Below, piece by piece: positions 11,812-23,288 of a stretch of DNA of 64,000 bases (position 1 is its first letter; each line of letters begins with the position of its first letter). Origin of the DNA: Phoma sp. XZ068 (lineage: Eukaryota > Ascomycota > Dothideomycetes > Pleosporales > Didymellaceae). Position numbers and translations under genes: made by a program. The notes under the pieces are model-generated. The model made no database searches. It saw nothing but the letters and a program-made list of their open reading frames with translations, and was not told the DNA's origin. The stretch is taken from contig RBKR01000015.1 in NCBI GenBank assembly GCA_004835665.1, positions 248,001-312,000 on the forward strand, read 5' to 3'.

Positions 11812-12892
11812 ATGGACGGCCTCTTCGCACCGTTCGGTGTTCGCATCGAAGCCAGCAACTCGCTTGTCCAGGCTGCCTTCTCTGCCTTCCTTCTTGTCGG
11901 CATTGTGTCTTTTGCAGCGCCCGTTATCAGCACCATCCGCGTGCTCCTGAGCTTGTTTGTCCTTCCCGGCAAGGCTGTATGTGCCCCTCACTACTGATAT
12001 ACATCTACCACAAGCTCATTGCGTTTGACAGCTCACCGAATTCGGTCCTCGTGGCACCTGGGCCCTGATTACCGGTGCTTCCGATGGCATTGGCAAGGAG
12101 TTTGCGCTTTCTCTTGCAGCAAAGGGCTACAACCTCGTCCTCGTCTCGCGCACCCAGTCCAAGCTCGACTCCCTCTCCGCCGACATCTCCTCCAAGTATG
12201 GACCCAAGACCTCCGTCAAGACGCTGGCAATGGACTTTGCGCAGAACAAGGATGCCGACTACACCAAGCTGGCCAAGCTCATTGACGGACTCGACATCTC
12301 CATCCTGGTCAACAACGTCGGTCTGAGCCACAACATCCCCGTGCCCTTCAACGAGACACCCAAGCAGGAGATGAACGACATCATCGTCATCAACTGCATG
12401 GCTACCCTGAGGGTCACCCAGCTCATCACCCCCGGCATGGTCGAGCGCAAGCGTGGACTTGTCCTCACCATGGCTTCCTTCGGTGGCTTCTTCCCCACAC
12501 CTCTCCTGGCAACCTACTCTGGCAGCAAGGCATTCTTGCAGCAGTGGTCTACCGCTCTGGGTTCTGAGCTTCAGCCCTATGGCGTGCACGTCCAGTGTGT
12601 CCAGTCTCACCTCATCACCACCGCCATGTCCAAGATCCGCAAGTCGTCTGCGCTTGTTCCCAACCCCAAGCAATTCGTCAAGGCTACGCTCAGCAAGATT
12701 GGTCGCTCAGGAGGTGCGCAGAATGTAGCCTTCACAAGCACTCCCTACTGGAGCCACGGTCTGATGCAGTGGTTCTTGTCGAGGTTCCTCGGCGAGAGGT
12801 CGCACGTTGTCGTCAAGGTCAACCGTGGCATGCATGTTGATATCCGCAACCGCGCCTTGAGGAAAGCAGAGCGCGACGCCAAGAAGCAGTAA
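11812..12892 (+). CDS. IFA38: Very-long-chain 3-oxoacyl-CoA reductase (ketoacyl reductase, Ifa38-like)
   Basis: Predicted 341-residue ER membrane enzyme from exons 11812-11976 and 12032-12892 with a 55-nt intron. It reduces 3-ketoacyl-CoA with NADPH in microsomal very-long-chain fatty acid elongation. An N-terminal hydrophobic segment (about residues 18-52) precedes a short-chain dehydrogenase fold. The cofactor motif TGASDGIG is at 69-76, NNVG follows at the usual distance, and the catalytic YxxxK is YSGSK at 217-221. The C-terminal stretch HVVVKVNRGMH and the Lys-rich end (AKKQ) fit the family. Length is close to the yeast enzyme. The ATG at 11725 in the same frame would extend it by 29 residues of basic sequence and is less likely. 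Confidence 0.94.
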
Positions 12893-13063
12893 AAGTTGAA
12901 GTCGATCACATCTTGATTACCACGATCATACATTTCGCCGAGCAACGACGCAGCTCAACAGACTTACGACCGAGACGGCCATGTCTCATAATAAGCAATA
13001 ATATCATTATAAGCGCTCAATTCCTGAACGCCTCGCTCCATCAAAATAGTCTTTATCTTCCCC

Positions 13064-14071
13064 TCACCTCGCTTTGTCCTTGTTCAGCTCAGTCCAGTTC
13101 CAACGCATACTCAGGCCCGGATGATCCGCGTCATCCTCCTCCACCGACTCGACATCACTCGAGTCCTCTTCAGCCGGCGCTTTCTCTTCTTTCTCCAGCC
13201 TCACCCTACTAACGTGTATGCAGCCTTCCTCCAACAGGCCGCCATGCAGGTAGGGAGTGATTGGGCACGGCGCTGTTGTGGGCATCCTGAACCTATTGCC
13301 GGTGAGCTTTCACTACCTTGTTGGAGCACCAGCGCGACGCACATGAAGCCGGGTCCTTCCATCAGATTGATCATAAACGTCCCTCCCGCCGCTGTGACAA
13401 GCTTCCGTAATGACAATGCAATACTGGTCTGCGCTTCGTGTTCTGAGATGCGTACGGTGTAGACATCGGTCGGCTGCGAGGGGATATGTGGCACGAGCAT
13501 CGTAGCGTTTTAGATCGAATGCCTGAGGTAGAATTGTGGGTTACAAGGCTGACAACAAGGGCGACGGCAAAGCACACGGAATCCTCCCAGTTATCAGAAC
13601 ACACACAGATAACCGCTTACCCTCCCCAGTCCCCGGGTCAATTCGTGATACCAGGGCAAAGCTCCTCCTAGTCGTCTCAAAACGCAGCACAAATCCCCAC
13701 CACTCACCCAGCCCACCGGGTCTTCCCATCCATACACACATCCACATCCACTCACATGATCTCCTGCGTCCGTGCCGCACCGCAGTATCGTGGCGCGTAC
13801 GCTTCGCAAAGGGCCACCCTGTGTATTCACACCCAAACGCCCCTCTAGCCCCATCCTCCGGCCCCCACTCTGCCGAATCGGAGCTTTTCCAGCGTGCATC
13901 CTTCGGGCTTGGTGTGCGCTCGCGCCATCAGAAACGGCAAGTGCTGGGCTGTCGCGCTGACGCTAGTAAAGGCATTGTTTTGCGTTGATTTGGGCAAAGG
14001 ATGGAAAGGAATACGTGTACACGATGGGTGGAAGAGATGATGTGATATTTCGAGGTTATTTCGAGGTTCAT
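13064..14071 (-). CDS. Unrecognised six-exon gene, about 200 residues
   Basis: I do not recognise this protein. A consistent model uses exons 14023-14071, 13869-13948, 13756-13818, 13621-13702, 13343-13442 and 13064-13292, and every phase closes. Support comes from coherent joins, for example DAGDH to WWGFVLRFE across 13703-13755 and GPGFM to FRMPTTAPC across 13293-13342, the latter with donor GTGCGT and a GCTCAC branch point. The C-terminal part has a Pro/Cys-containing segment, then an acidic run rich in Glu, Asp and Ser, and ends in WNWTELNKDKAR. No signal peptide or membrane segment is visible, so it is probably intracellular. The last two exons are the safest; the 178-nt fourth intron and the first exon are the weakest. 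The gene converges with the ketoacyl reductase, only 171 bases away. Confidence 0.45.
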
Positions 14072-14850
14072 GTTGGTTGGCGACGTGCAGATCGCTCGCA
14101 TAACGCCCTTGCCTTGTCTGACCATCGTATGTACTCTACAGTACCGCACCGCACCGCACCTAGTCCAGTCCAGTCCATCCACCTATCCATCTCATGAAGC
14201 TACAGCTACTTACCCACCTCGCAAATGCAGTACCAGTGTGATAACACGCCCAAACCGCATGTGTACCACGTCTGCAGGGTGCCCTCCCTCGGCTCCGGGG
14301 TGTTGTGTGCACGTCGTACGGAGCGATGAGGCGAAGCCGCGGCGATATTTATTTGTGCGATGGGTGCATGTGGAGACGAGGACATGGCTTTTTTTCGTTT
14401 CTGTTTTGGGGCGGGAACTTGGGTTCGTGGTACGCTGTGCCTCCATCTATACACTCATTCATTTATTCAGGGAAGGTGGATGGGTTGGAGAGAGAGGCTG
14501 GGGGATGGTCGCGTGGTTTGTTTGGATTTGGGATTGGACTGGGATTGGGATTTGGGCGAGAGTGAATGATTGAATGTTTTTCATTGTGCTAAACTTTGTA
14601 TTCTTATGCAGGCATGCAGGCTTGGAGAACCGCTATGCGGGGAGTCATCGTTGCGACATCACGGAGATCTATGCAAGCTGTGCGCGTCTTTAATCCAACA
14701 CCGCAGATGCAAAAGGGTCCAAGTATGCGCTCATCTGCGCGGCTGCTCTAGAGTGCGAGTGGGGAGCGTCTCGTTTGACTCGGTTGAGGAGAGTGTCGAG
14801 GATGAGAGGCTCAGGCTCAGGCTCCGGTTGGAGGTTCTGTCGGAATTGTT
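14072..14850. other. Intergenic region with short tandem repeats
   Basis: About 780 bases between the unrecognised gene start and the nucleoporin stop. It contains short tandem repeats near 14142-14180 and a G/T-rich stretch at 14460-14560. Open frames are short and low in complexity. It probably holds a promoter and a 3' untranslated region. Confidence 0.5.
14142..14180. repeat. Short tandem repeats (ACCGC and AGTCC units)
   Basis: Four near-perfect ACCGC units are followed directly by three AGTCC units. They lie just upstream of the unrecognised minus-strand gene, in its likely promoter. Simple slippage is the likely origin. Confidence 0.6.
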
Positions 14851-16595
14851 CTACAAGTCTTCTTTTTGGACCTGAGCGACCTGCTCCCAGAGCTCGACGG
14901 CGCGTTCGGATTTCAGCTGTTTCGGTGTTAGCATTACTCGTCGGTGGTTATACGTTGTAGCGCTCACTTTGAGAAGATGCATCTCCAGGGTTCCCTCCGC
15001 GTTGGGCGAGTTGAATAGTAATCGTCCGTCCTTGGGCTTTGCGCCTTCTGAGTCTGCGCCAAAGACCAGTGTCTTTGTGACAGCGGCGTTGAGGATGAGG
15101 CGGTGTGTTCCGTCGGCACGAAGTACAAAACGTGCTTTCTTTGGCTCCTCGAGGGTCACGTTCAGCTTGATGTTACCAACGCCACGTTCCTTCCACCCTC
15201 GGTCTTTGCCCTCGCCGTCCATGGTGTATAGCTTTGCGCGACCGATCCATGCTGAGGTCTCGTGTTCCTCGCCCGTCTCTGTGGCTAGTTGATTGTCAGT
15301 GAGATCCGAGTCGTGATACAGTACAACTTACGAGCTGCGCCAGACAATGGCTGGCTTGGCCGCCGGCTTTCGTCATCGTCCTTCTCCGGCTTATCCTCAC
15401 CGTCCTCGTCCTGATCAGACCCGCTGTCCTCCACCTTGTCACCAGGGGCGCCAAAAGCTCGCTCAGGTTTGGAGCTCAGTCCAGTGATGCCCGGAGCACC
15501 AGGGGTTGCGAACGAGCTGGTGCCAGCTGGCTTCGAAGCAAAAGAACCTCCGAAGGGGCTGCTTGACGCACCTCCAAAGACACTTCCGCTGCCGAAGCTT
15601 GTTGTAGGCTTAGCAGCGCCTAACGATCCGAACCCACTTCCAGAGGCCGATCCCAATGTTGAAGATGTCGCTGCGGGTGAAGCAAAAGAGCTGAGTTTCG
15701 GGCCGGCGCCAAATGGAGACGCGGTCTTTGCTGCTACAGCAAACCCACCAAATGGCGAAGCGGTCGAGTTTGCTAGGCTGCCGAATCCGGAAGCCTTGAA
15801 TTTATCTTCTGAAGTCTGGGGCAAAGCTTCTGTCTTATCCGCGGTCTTGGGTGGCGCAGGCTTCGCGATGGCTGCGAATGGTGATGCCGCAGATGTGTTT
15901 GCGAAACCGCTGCCAGGTGGTATCGATGTCACAGGCTTGGTCTCTTCCTTGTCCCGTGCTCGTTTCGTTTCGCGCTCGTCTCCTGCTGTCGTTGTTGCCT
16001 GGCCGTTCACTGGGGCATCCTTTGTGCTTGGCTCTACGGCCTCGGAGCCTTCAGTGTCATCGCGTGGGCGCTTGTTCTTTGGACTTGCGCCGGCGCGTGA
16101 CTCTGTGTCTGTAGAACTCGCTGTGTTCTTGCTCGGAGACGGCATCTCAGCGTCCGCTTCTTCGATTCTTGATACGGTGGTTGAAGGCTTGGGCAGGGCT
16201 CCATCTTCAAGATCCTTTGTGATGTCCCTGGATCGTTTGCGTGCATGCTTCTCGGGCTTCTCTGAGGCCTTCTCCAGCCTCTCCTGCTTCCTGTCCGGCT
16301 GCCTGTCGCCCTCGTGGTCGTCATCAAGGTCTTCACGGCTGCGCTTCCTCCGTAATCGTCCGCGCTCGCTGTCTGATCCTGAGGCGCTGCGGCTTCCTGG
16401 CTTCAAGCTGCCGTTCGCAATATCCGTGGTCTTCGCCAAGACCGAGATCGGATTGGCCGTGGCATCGATGCTTGTTTTCTGGAACTTCTCTCGCACGGGT
16501 CTGCCCTCACTATCACTGCTCTTGTCGCTGCGTGCTGGCGAGACAGCCGCCTGTACAGGCTCGGGCACAGCCTCTTGGTGCTCCGACGGGCTCAT
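14851..16595 (-). CDS. RanBP1-domain FG nucleoporin (Nup50/Yrb2-like)
   Basis: Predicted 548-residue nuclear protein from exons 15332-16595, 14968-15284 and 14851-14916 with introns of 47 and 51 nt. The first two-thirds is disordered and charged, with Lys/Arg-rich clusters that may be nuclear localisation signals. A Phe-Gly repeat region follows, with SPFGG, GFGSL and similar motifs about residues 240-370. An acidic stretch then leads into a C-terminal RanBP1 domain, about residues 425-548, with the family pattern of a Trp after ETSAW, KLYTMDGEG and KARFVLRADGTHRLILN. Proteins of this plan (yeast Yrb2, fission yeast Hba1, animal Nup50) bind Ran-GTP and help nuclear export at the pore. Which of these it corresponds to is uncertain. 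An antisense 451-codon open frame is a shadow of this gene. Confidence 0.88.
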
Positions 16596-17377
16596 GGTAG
16601 CTGTGCTTGTGTTCGTGTGTTCGGTACAAAGGACGCCGCGGTACGCGCTGAGGGAGGCTCGGGGGGGGCGTGGCGTCCAGAAGCGCTCGGCGGTACGGCC
16701 TATAGTGTGCTCTTTTGGCTGCCGAGATCGAGTGGGTCCAACTTCGACAGTGTTGTGTGCAGCTGCGAACGGCGCGATATCACGGCAGTAAGCGGCGGAG
16801 GCGGTGCGGCGAAGCTTCGCGGCGGGCGGGTGACAAAGACCGGCTGCTCTTTCAGCTCCAGCAGCGGAGTGCGTATGGTGCTCGCGTGGGCTGGGTGCGT
16901 GTGCACTGCAGAATCTGGCGTGGTATACGGTGGTGGGCTCGAGCTTGGTGAAGAGCCGCTGGCGTGGTGGGTTCGGTCAATGCGCCGTTCACTATTTACT
17001 CGGATCTGCAGACCAATGCGCTCGCTATGAAACATGCAATTACACGATCTAGGCAGTCACGCGTGAATAGGGGAGGGCAGAGGTGGGAGCGCGTTGTGGG
17101 CGGCGACTGGACGGAGAGGCGCAGACTGCTGTCGCTTGGCTGTCGAGTGTGTTGTCGATGTGACGAGGTTCAATGGTGGGGTCTAGACTGGCTTCGCGCG
17201 GCACTTGGACTGCACGTCTTCACTCGGGCACAGGAGAACATCGGACAAGGGACGACTAAATCTGATGGATGAATTTTGAAAGTCTGAAGGAAACTCCAAT
17301 GTCTTGGATGAGACGTGCTGTTCGTGACACCCACCCAAACGCCCGGTATAGTACAGCTTGCCTGACACGTAGCCAGC
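16596..17377. other. Promoter region of the nucleoporin gene and 3' end of the YIP1 gene
   Basis: About 780 bases, GC-rich, between two tandem minus-strand genes. No conserved frame was seen on either strand. The part next to 16595 is the likely nucleoporin promoter. Confidence 0.5.
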
Positions 17378-18375
17378 TCAGCTGATGAAGCAGATGCAGC
17401 CCAGCGCAATGTAGAAAACAAACAGAGGGTATACTGCGATGCCGACACGGTTCCTGACCACTCCAGAGCCGCCCATGATGCTGACTCCTGCCGCTAAAGA
17501 CCATGCAATGAGCACGAGATAGACTGGTATCCTGACAATCATGGGTATGCCCACGGCACTGAGCAGCGAGGCGATGACGAGCGGGAAGAGCGTGTAGCCA
17601 ATGATCGAGATGGACTGGAAGAAGGCACTGGGGGTTGGTTAGCAGGCTGGACATGGCCATGTCTGGGTACCTCGTACATGTTTCCTCCCAGGAGCTTGAT
17701 CTGCAGCGTCACGACAGCTTCGCCAATCCACACCATGGCGAAGATGCCCGAGAACACCAGGTCCTTCTGCGAGTCCTTTGCGCCGCGCGAGAGGAACAGG
17801 CTGAGCAGCAGGCAGAAGATGAGCGGCCCCCACAGGTCCCAGTCTCGCAGGCCCTCGCTCATGCCGCTCTGCAGCAGCACGTCTGCGTCTGGCCACCTGC
17901 CTGCCAGGCCCCGGATGCCGCCGCCGAAGCCCTCGGCCTCACCGCGCTCCGCCGCTGCGATGCCCCCGCCCTGCTGCATCATGCCGCCGAGCAGGTACTT
18001 GGGGTACAGCACCTGCTTCATCTTCTCCCAGATGGCAACCAGGTCGCGCGACAGCGTGTCCCAGACTGACTCGTCGATGGTGTTGGTGGGCGCGCGGCGA
18101 TCTTCGCCGGGAATGCTCGAGGTCAGGTACGACTGCGTGTTTGCACCGCCGGGCGCAATTCTCCCAGTAAGCGGAGCGCGGTCCGAGGTCCCCTGCAGTG
18201 GGTCGTCGAGGTCGTCGAGCGTCGCTGTGTGTCGTTAGCTTGGTGTTGCAGCGCATCGTGCAAATGCCATGCGCAGCCGCAACGTACCATCATCGGGGTC
18301 AATCAGGTCCCGCTCCACCGCGTCGTTGTCGTAGACGGCGTTGGAAGTGGACGCGCTCGGCATCATTGCCGCCAT
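17378..18375 (-). CDS. YIP1-family Golgi membrane protein (YIPF6/Yip4-like)
   Basis: Predicted 294-residue multi-pass membrane protein from exons 18288-18375, 17678-18224 and 17378-17627 with introns of 63 nt (CTAAC branch point) and 50 nt (GCTAAC branch point). The N-terminal third is hydrophilic and acidic, with DPDDATLDDLDDPL. The remaining part carries about five hydrophobic segments with the YIP1 pattern: DLWGPLIFCLLLS, then an F-x-x-x-W segment, then K-L-L-G-G-N-I, FFQSISIIGYTLFPL, and a last helix ending IALGCICFIS. YIP1-family proteins bind Rab GTPases and act in ER-Golgi traffic. The sequence is closest in type to YIPF6/Yip4; this assignment is by pattern. It is divergent from the uridylyltransferase gene. 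Confidence 0.87.
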
Positions 18376-18913
18376 GCTGAAAACCCTGCGAGAACGGGTC
18401 GCGGGATAATTCCTCAAAGGGCACGTGGTTAGCTTGATTGTGGTTGTTACGCTGCCCTTGAATCAACATGATGCCAGCTGGAGCACACGGCTCCGATACC
18501 GTGTCCGTGCACCCAACGCGCCCCGTCGTCACTCAACGCGCTGGACGCAGACACGGCAGACTTCCACTTTCAGCACATCCGCACCCAGCGCATCTGAACC
18601 GTCGGCCTCAACAGCTGTACGAGCACACGGGTACAACAACCGAGTCAGGCAGATTATTTCCATTGTCTTCGCCACAACCAGCCAGGGGTTATCGACCTTC
18701 AAGAATAAGGCCGTGGATGGAATGGTGGTAGGAAACGATTCCACTTGTGGTTAGATTACCGACCTGTGAAAGCACCAGACGTTGCTCTTCACTATTAATG
18801 CCCGAATCGTGCTACTGTCGCTGGCTCCCGTCTCCGCACTATCTGTCGTCGCTATATATTGAGTCCTACGCCGCCCGCCTTCAAGACAAGTCCCGCATCG
18901 TCCATTACACATC
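18376..18913. promoter_or_regulatory. Divergent promoter region between the YIP1 gene and the uridylyltransferase
   Basis: 538 bases between the divergent ATGs at 18375 (-) and 18914 (+). The plus side has a TATATA-containing stretch near 18854-18860, about 55 bases before the uridylyltransferase ATG, which may be its TATA element. No CGG-N11-CCG Gal4-type site was noticed. Confidence 0.45.
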
Positions 18914-20294
18914 ATGACTGACCCCGTTCTCAACGACATCTCTCACAGGCGCTTCAACCTGCTGCGAGGAAGCTGGATACTGGTTTCGCCGCACCGCACG
19001 AAGCGACCGTGGCAGTGAGCATGGCCTTGTCCATAATTTCAGATCTGTTGTTAATCCCCTTCCAGAGGTGCGCAAGAGGAGCCATCAAAGGTTACACTGC
19101 CAGAGTATGACCCAAAGGTGCGTCGCGCCCCACCTAGCAATCAATGTGCCGCTTGTGCTAACGTCATAAAGTGCTATCTGTGCCCTAGCAATACACGAGC
19201 AAACGGAGAGAGCAACCCAAAGTTCAAGAACACTTTTGTGTTTGTGAACGACTTTAGCGCCGTCAAGGAAGAGCAGGAAGACTACCACTCTGATTCAAAC
19301 AGTAAATCACTGGCTTCACGACTACTTCGTGCCGAGGCTGTTACTGGAAAATGCTATGTCATCTGCTTTTCGCCAAACCACAGCCTCACACTCGCAGACA
19401 TGACCCCTGCTGAAATCATTCCGGTCATCGAAACCTGGACCAACATCTACACATTACACTTGGACCCGAAATCACCACTGGCCAAGCTTGCCGCCACACG
19501 TTCGATACCTGAATTGGACCAAGGTCAACTTGAGAGGCCAAACGCGCAGTATCGCTACATGCAGATCTTCGAGAACAAGGGTCAAGCGATGGGTTGCTCG
19601 AATCCTCACCCCCATGGCCAAGTTTGGGCGACGACATCCCTGCCTGAAGAGCCGGCACTCGAACTCCAACAGATGATCAAGTATCGCCATGAGCAAAATG
19701 GCTCCCACATGCTTGCAGATTACGCTGCGTTGGAATCAGAGCAGAAGGTCCGCACCGTATTTGAGAATGAGGGCTTCTGGGCTGGTGTGCCATATTGGGG
19801 CGTCTGGCCGTTCGAAATCCTGCTTACGAGCAAGCAACACAAGCGGTCGCTGGTCGACTTCAACAAGGAAGAGCGTGCACAACTCGCAGAGGCCATTGCA
19901 GAGATCACTCGCAGATATGACAACCTCTTTGAGACACAATTCCCGTACAGTAAGTTACATTTTGCACTCGACGTGATCACGTGACTAATATACATTAGGC
20001 ATGGGTATCCATCAAGCGCCTCTGGAAGGCACAGCAGAGGAGATTGAGTGCAGTCATTTCCACATTCACTTTTACCCGCCTCTTCTCCGCAGTGCGACCG
20101 TCCGGAAGTTCCAGGTTGGCTACGAGATGTTGGCTGAGCCTCAACGCGACATCACACCTGAGCAAGCTGCAGATCGCCTGCGAGGTTGTGACGGCCCACT
20201 CTACCGTCAGAACCTCGAAAAGAAGCCCTACACCAACGGCATCAACGGTATCAATGGAACTAATGGCGTCAATGGGGTGAACGGCCACCACTGA
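18914..20294 (+). CDS. GAL7: Galactose-1-phosphate uridylyltransferase
   Basis: Predicted 408-residue cytosolic enzyme of the Leloir pathway, exchanging UDP between glucose and galactose 1-phosphates. Exons are 18914-19014, 19066-19117, 19172-19949 and 19999-20294. Zinc-site cysteines are visible as CYLC at residues 52-55, just after the third exon starts. The catalytic HPH triad is in NPHPHGQ, with HPH at 197-199. FENKG, GVWPFE and the final ECSHFHIHFYPPLLRS segment also match the family. The length is normal apart from a short C-terminal tail of Asn-Gly-Ile/Val/Thr repeats that is not part of the fold. No GAL1 or GAL10 homologue is present in the window, so the gene is not clustered here. 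Confidence 0.95.
20235..20287 (+). repeat. Asn-Gly-Xaa coding repeat at the C-terminus of the uridylyltransferase
   Basis: Six near-identical 9-base units encode Asn-Gly followed by Ile, Thr or Val. The codons vary between units at third positions, so the repeat is not a fresh slippage product, and the encoded pattern seems to have been kept. Confidence 0.7.
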
Positions 20295-20862
20295 GCATCT
20301 TCCAGCTTGATATCTGCATGACTTCGTTGGGGAAGGGCGTTCGGGGTACTGTTGATGACAACTAGACGGTTGTCGGGATTTGCGAACTTGTGTTGCATCT
20401 TGAAGGATTCATGATTCGAAACTACATGAAGTATAGGGGAACAGCATTATTGCAGCATTACACGGAGTGTTTTCGGGCACCAGAAGACATAGATACGTTC
20501 TCAAATGAAACCTAATAATCCACAAACTCGGCCAGCGAACATACACTTGGACTCGTACATAACCACTTGTGTCAGCATTCAACAAGACCAACTGAGCGCT
20601 CAACAACTTCCGTCATGGTCAACAAGTACCTGACCTTGTCAACGAGCTAGTCTCATTCAGGAAAGGCACACGTCATGCGCGCCTACCACGCGCGCCCCAC
20701 CAACAGACCGCTCGTCCTGTTCTCGACCCCGCGCCATCATCCCTCACCAAAACACGTCTCCAGTACGAATTTCCCAACCACAACAACACCACAAACGTAC
20801 GAACCCACGGTTATCCATCGCAACGTCCAATTTCCTGACCAACAGCTACAGACACATTCAAG
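20295..20862. other. Intergenic region upstream of the acyl-CoA-binding protein
   Basis: About 570 bases. The last 200 bases before the ATG at 20863 are rich in CA and CCA words, typical of a fungal promoter and leader of a highly expressed gene. No other feature was seen. Confidence 0.5.
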
Positions 20863-21379
20863 ATGCCTTCCGCAGCATACACCGAGGTCTACCAGAAGGT
20901 CAGCCAGATGGGCGAGAAGCTCAAGGCTGCTGGCAAGCAGGGCCCTAGCAACGACGAGCAGCTCAGCGTACGTTACCAGCTTTGTTAAATGTGGACTGCA
21001 AACTTGCAGGACTTCTGCAGCATTGGACCTGAACAATATTAACATTTTAAATAGCTGTACGCCTACGCTAAGATTGCCGAGGGCAAGGACTTCAGCAAGG
21101 CCGAGAAGCCTGGCATGTTTAACCTCGCTGTACGTTGATACCCTCCACTACACTCACTTCGAACACGTACATCCTAAACACGAGACAACCACCTTTCGAA
21201 ACCCAGTCTCCACGATACGCAATACGCACAGTTAAGCATAGAGCAACACTGACAAGACACAGGGAAAGGCCAAGTACAACAAGTGGCAAGAGCAGGTTAA
21301 CGCTGGCTTGAGCCAGGCGGATGCCGAGGCCAAGTACATTGAGCTTGGCAACGAGCTGCTCCAGAAGCACGATAACTAG
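20863..21379 (+). CDS. ACB1: Acyl-CoA-binding protein
   Basis: Predicted 98-residue cytosolic protein that binds long-chain acyl-CoA and delivers it to lipid pathways. Exons are 20863-20967, 21055-21129 and 21263-21379; the introns are 87 and 133 nt and all phases are zero. The family pattern is present: PSNDEQLSLYAYAKIAEG, then KPGMFNLAGKAKYNKWQ, then a C-terminal helix with A-x-A-K-Y-I-E-L. Some classic residues differ; the usual K-Q-A-T is A-K-I-A, so ligand preference may vary. Length is about ten residues more than the shortest family members, from a longer N-terminal helix. Confidence 0.92.
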
Positions 21380-21805
21380 ACGCTTCGCACCTGGTGCTTG
21401 AAGATATCGGGGAAGAGTTGAATATACCATGCCCTAGAATACATGAAGAAATGAAATACACGGCCGATATCGAGCAATCAACGCCTCAACATATTTTCGA
21501 AGCGCATATGAAGCTATTGGCAGACGATCCCACAAGTACACGAGCAAACCAGTGTCGTTTCAAGTCGAGCATGGGATATGGTCACCGTGGGTCCGCCAGA
21601 TAGAGGTACTGTATTTCTTGATGGACCCTCACCATTCCCGAAGAGTCAACACCGCTCAAATCAAATCATGACTCGGCGAGAAGATCTTACCAATACTAAG
21701 TCGAGCTTGGCCGTGTCCAGTGTTCTGATTTCTGTTGAGTTTACGAGTCCTAAACTGTTCCTCACTTCCTCCGGAATTCCATGATATCGACACTTAAACC
21801 CTTAA
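21380..21805. other. Convergent intergenic region
   Basis: About 430 bases between the stops of the acyl-CoA-binding protein (+) and the MFS protein (-). It probably holds both 3' untranslated regions; nothing else was recognised. Confidence 0.5.
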
Positions 21806-23288
21806 TCAATCCTTTCTACCGCCAACATCCACACTCTGCACCTCCAAATCACTCTCATCCGTACTTTCCTGCCCATCCTTCAGCACCCCAACATTCCACT
21901 CCCCAAACACGGCCAGCAGCGTAAACGGCACCGTAAGCGCCCAAAGCGCAAACCCAACAATCATCTGCGTCTGATTCGACACATGCACAGCTCCAATCGC
22001 ATACGCAATCGTACTCCCAATACTCTCCCAGCTCCTCAGTATCCCCGTCGTCCGCGACACATCCCCGTCGCCCTGCGCGCCCTTGATCTCCGCCATCAGC
22101 CAGTATATATACGTCTGCAGGACTTCGTAGAAGAAGCGGAAACACATGTACACTGTGAATGCGGAGTTGAAAAATGCGCCATCCCCGAGGTCAAAGGAGG
22201 GAGGTGTGGGGGAGCGGGTGAGGCGGGTTTGTACCACGGCGTTCCAGATCCAGGATGCGGTTACGGTGATGAGGATGAATATGTATATGGATTTTGATTT
22301 TTGGGGGCGCGAGAATTGCGGGAGGTCGAGGAGGGTGCCGGTGAGGAGGTTGGCGAGGGCGCCGACGACGGCGGTGAGGAAGGATGCGAGGGCGCGGGAG
22401 CGTACGGTGAAGTATGCTTTTTGATAATTAGCTGTCTTTTCCTAATACTTAGGCGGTCTTGGTGTGGAGGAGGGCTTACTGGTGAGGTAGTTGCCTTGAT
22501 AGGTGACGCCGAATTGGCCAGCGAGGAAGACGGGGATGAGGAGGAGCATGTAGGGGTTCTTCAACTGGCGGAAGATAGCACGCGCTTCGGTTTTGAAGTT
22601 GGTCTGCTTCATGTATGGGATCTTTGTGCCATCGCTTCTGTTGACTTTCTGCGGCTGGGAGAGCAGAAGTGCGAACGGGGCGCCTAGCGAGGAAATGGCG
22701 ACGAGGCCCAAATACGTCGTGTACGTTACTTTGCCCTTCTCCTTTGTCTTGACGTTGAGGGCGAGCGATATGGCGCCACCGACTAGTGGTCCCATCTGTC
22801 GAATCCCCATCCAGATACCGACGTACCGGCCTCTTTTCTTGTCTTCGGGGTAGCCAACGGCGATGGCTGCCTCACTCGCCCACAGGAGCGACGCGCCGAT
22901 GCCACAGAGTGCGGCGCCGAGGAGCATAAACCATTCATTTCCATAGCGGTTGTTGCAGTACAAACCAGCTGCGTACGGAGTGTAAAAAGCCGCGCCGATG
23001 ACCAGTGTCCACTTGGCCGTGATTTTGTTTGATATGCCGCCTGCTATAAAGCAGCCCACCGACATGAGTCCATACGTGAGTGCATTTGCCGCGTTGTTGA
23101 GGAATGGCTATGCTGTGTTAGCAACAGTTTGGAGATTATGCATTGAAGGGCCATACTTTTGCATTCCCACCAGCGCCGAGATTGTTCAAAGCAGTCCAAA
23201 TCCCAGGTTCACAGAAAGCAACAAGTCCAACGATAACGATCTGGAAAAGAACAGACCGATATACAGCCTTCACACGTTCAAGCACCAT
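21806..23288 (-). CDS. UNC93-like major facilitator superfamily membrane protein
   Basis: Predicted 456-residue multi-pass protein from exons 23157-23288, 22480-23107 and 21806-22416 with introns of 49 nt (GCTAAC branch point) and 63 nt. The N-terminus matches fungal UNC93/DUF895 proteins: a first helix with FCEPGIWTALNNLG, then NAANALTYGLM, then a G-x-x-x-G helix, and the G-R-Y-V-G-x-W loop about residues 155-165. About eleven hydrophobic segments can be counted. Human UNC93-type proteins are accessory membrane proteins, and the fungal members have no settled substrate, so transport is not assumed. The C-terminal tail is hydrophilic and acidic. Confidence 0.87.

Noticed and set aside
12005..12673. 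A 222-codon minus-strand open frame
   Set aside because: Antisense of the ketoacyl-CoA reductase coding exon, which has the full dehydrogenase motifs.
15436..16791. A 451-codon plus-strand open frame
   Set aside because: It is the antisense shadow of the FG-repeat nucleoporin, whose splicing, FG motifs and RanBP1 domain are clear on the minus strand.
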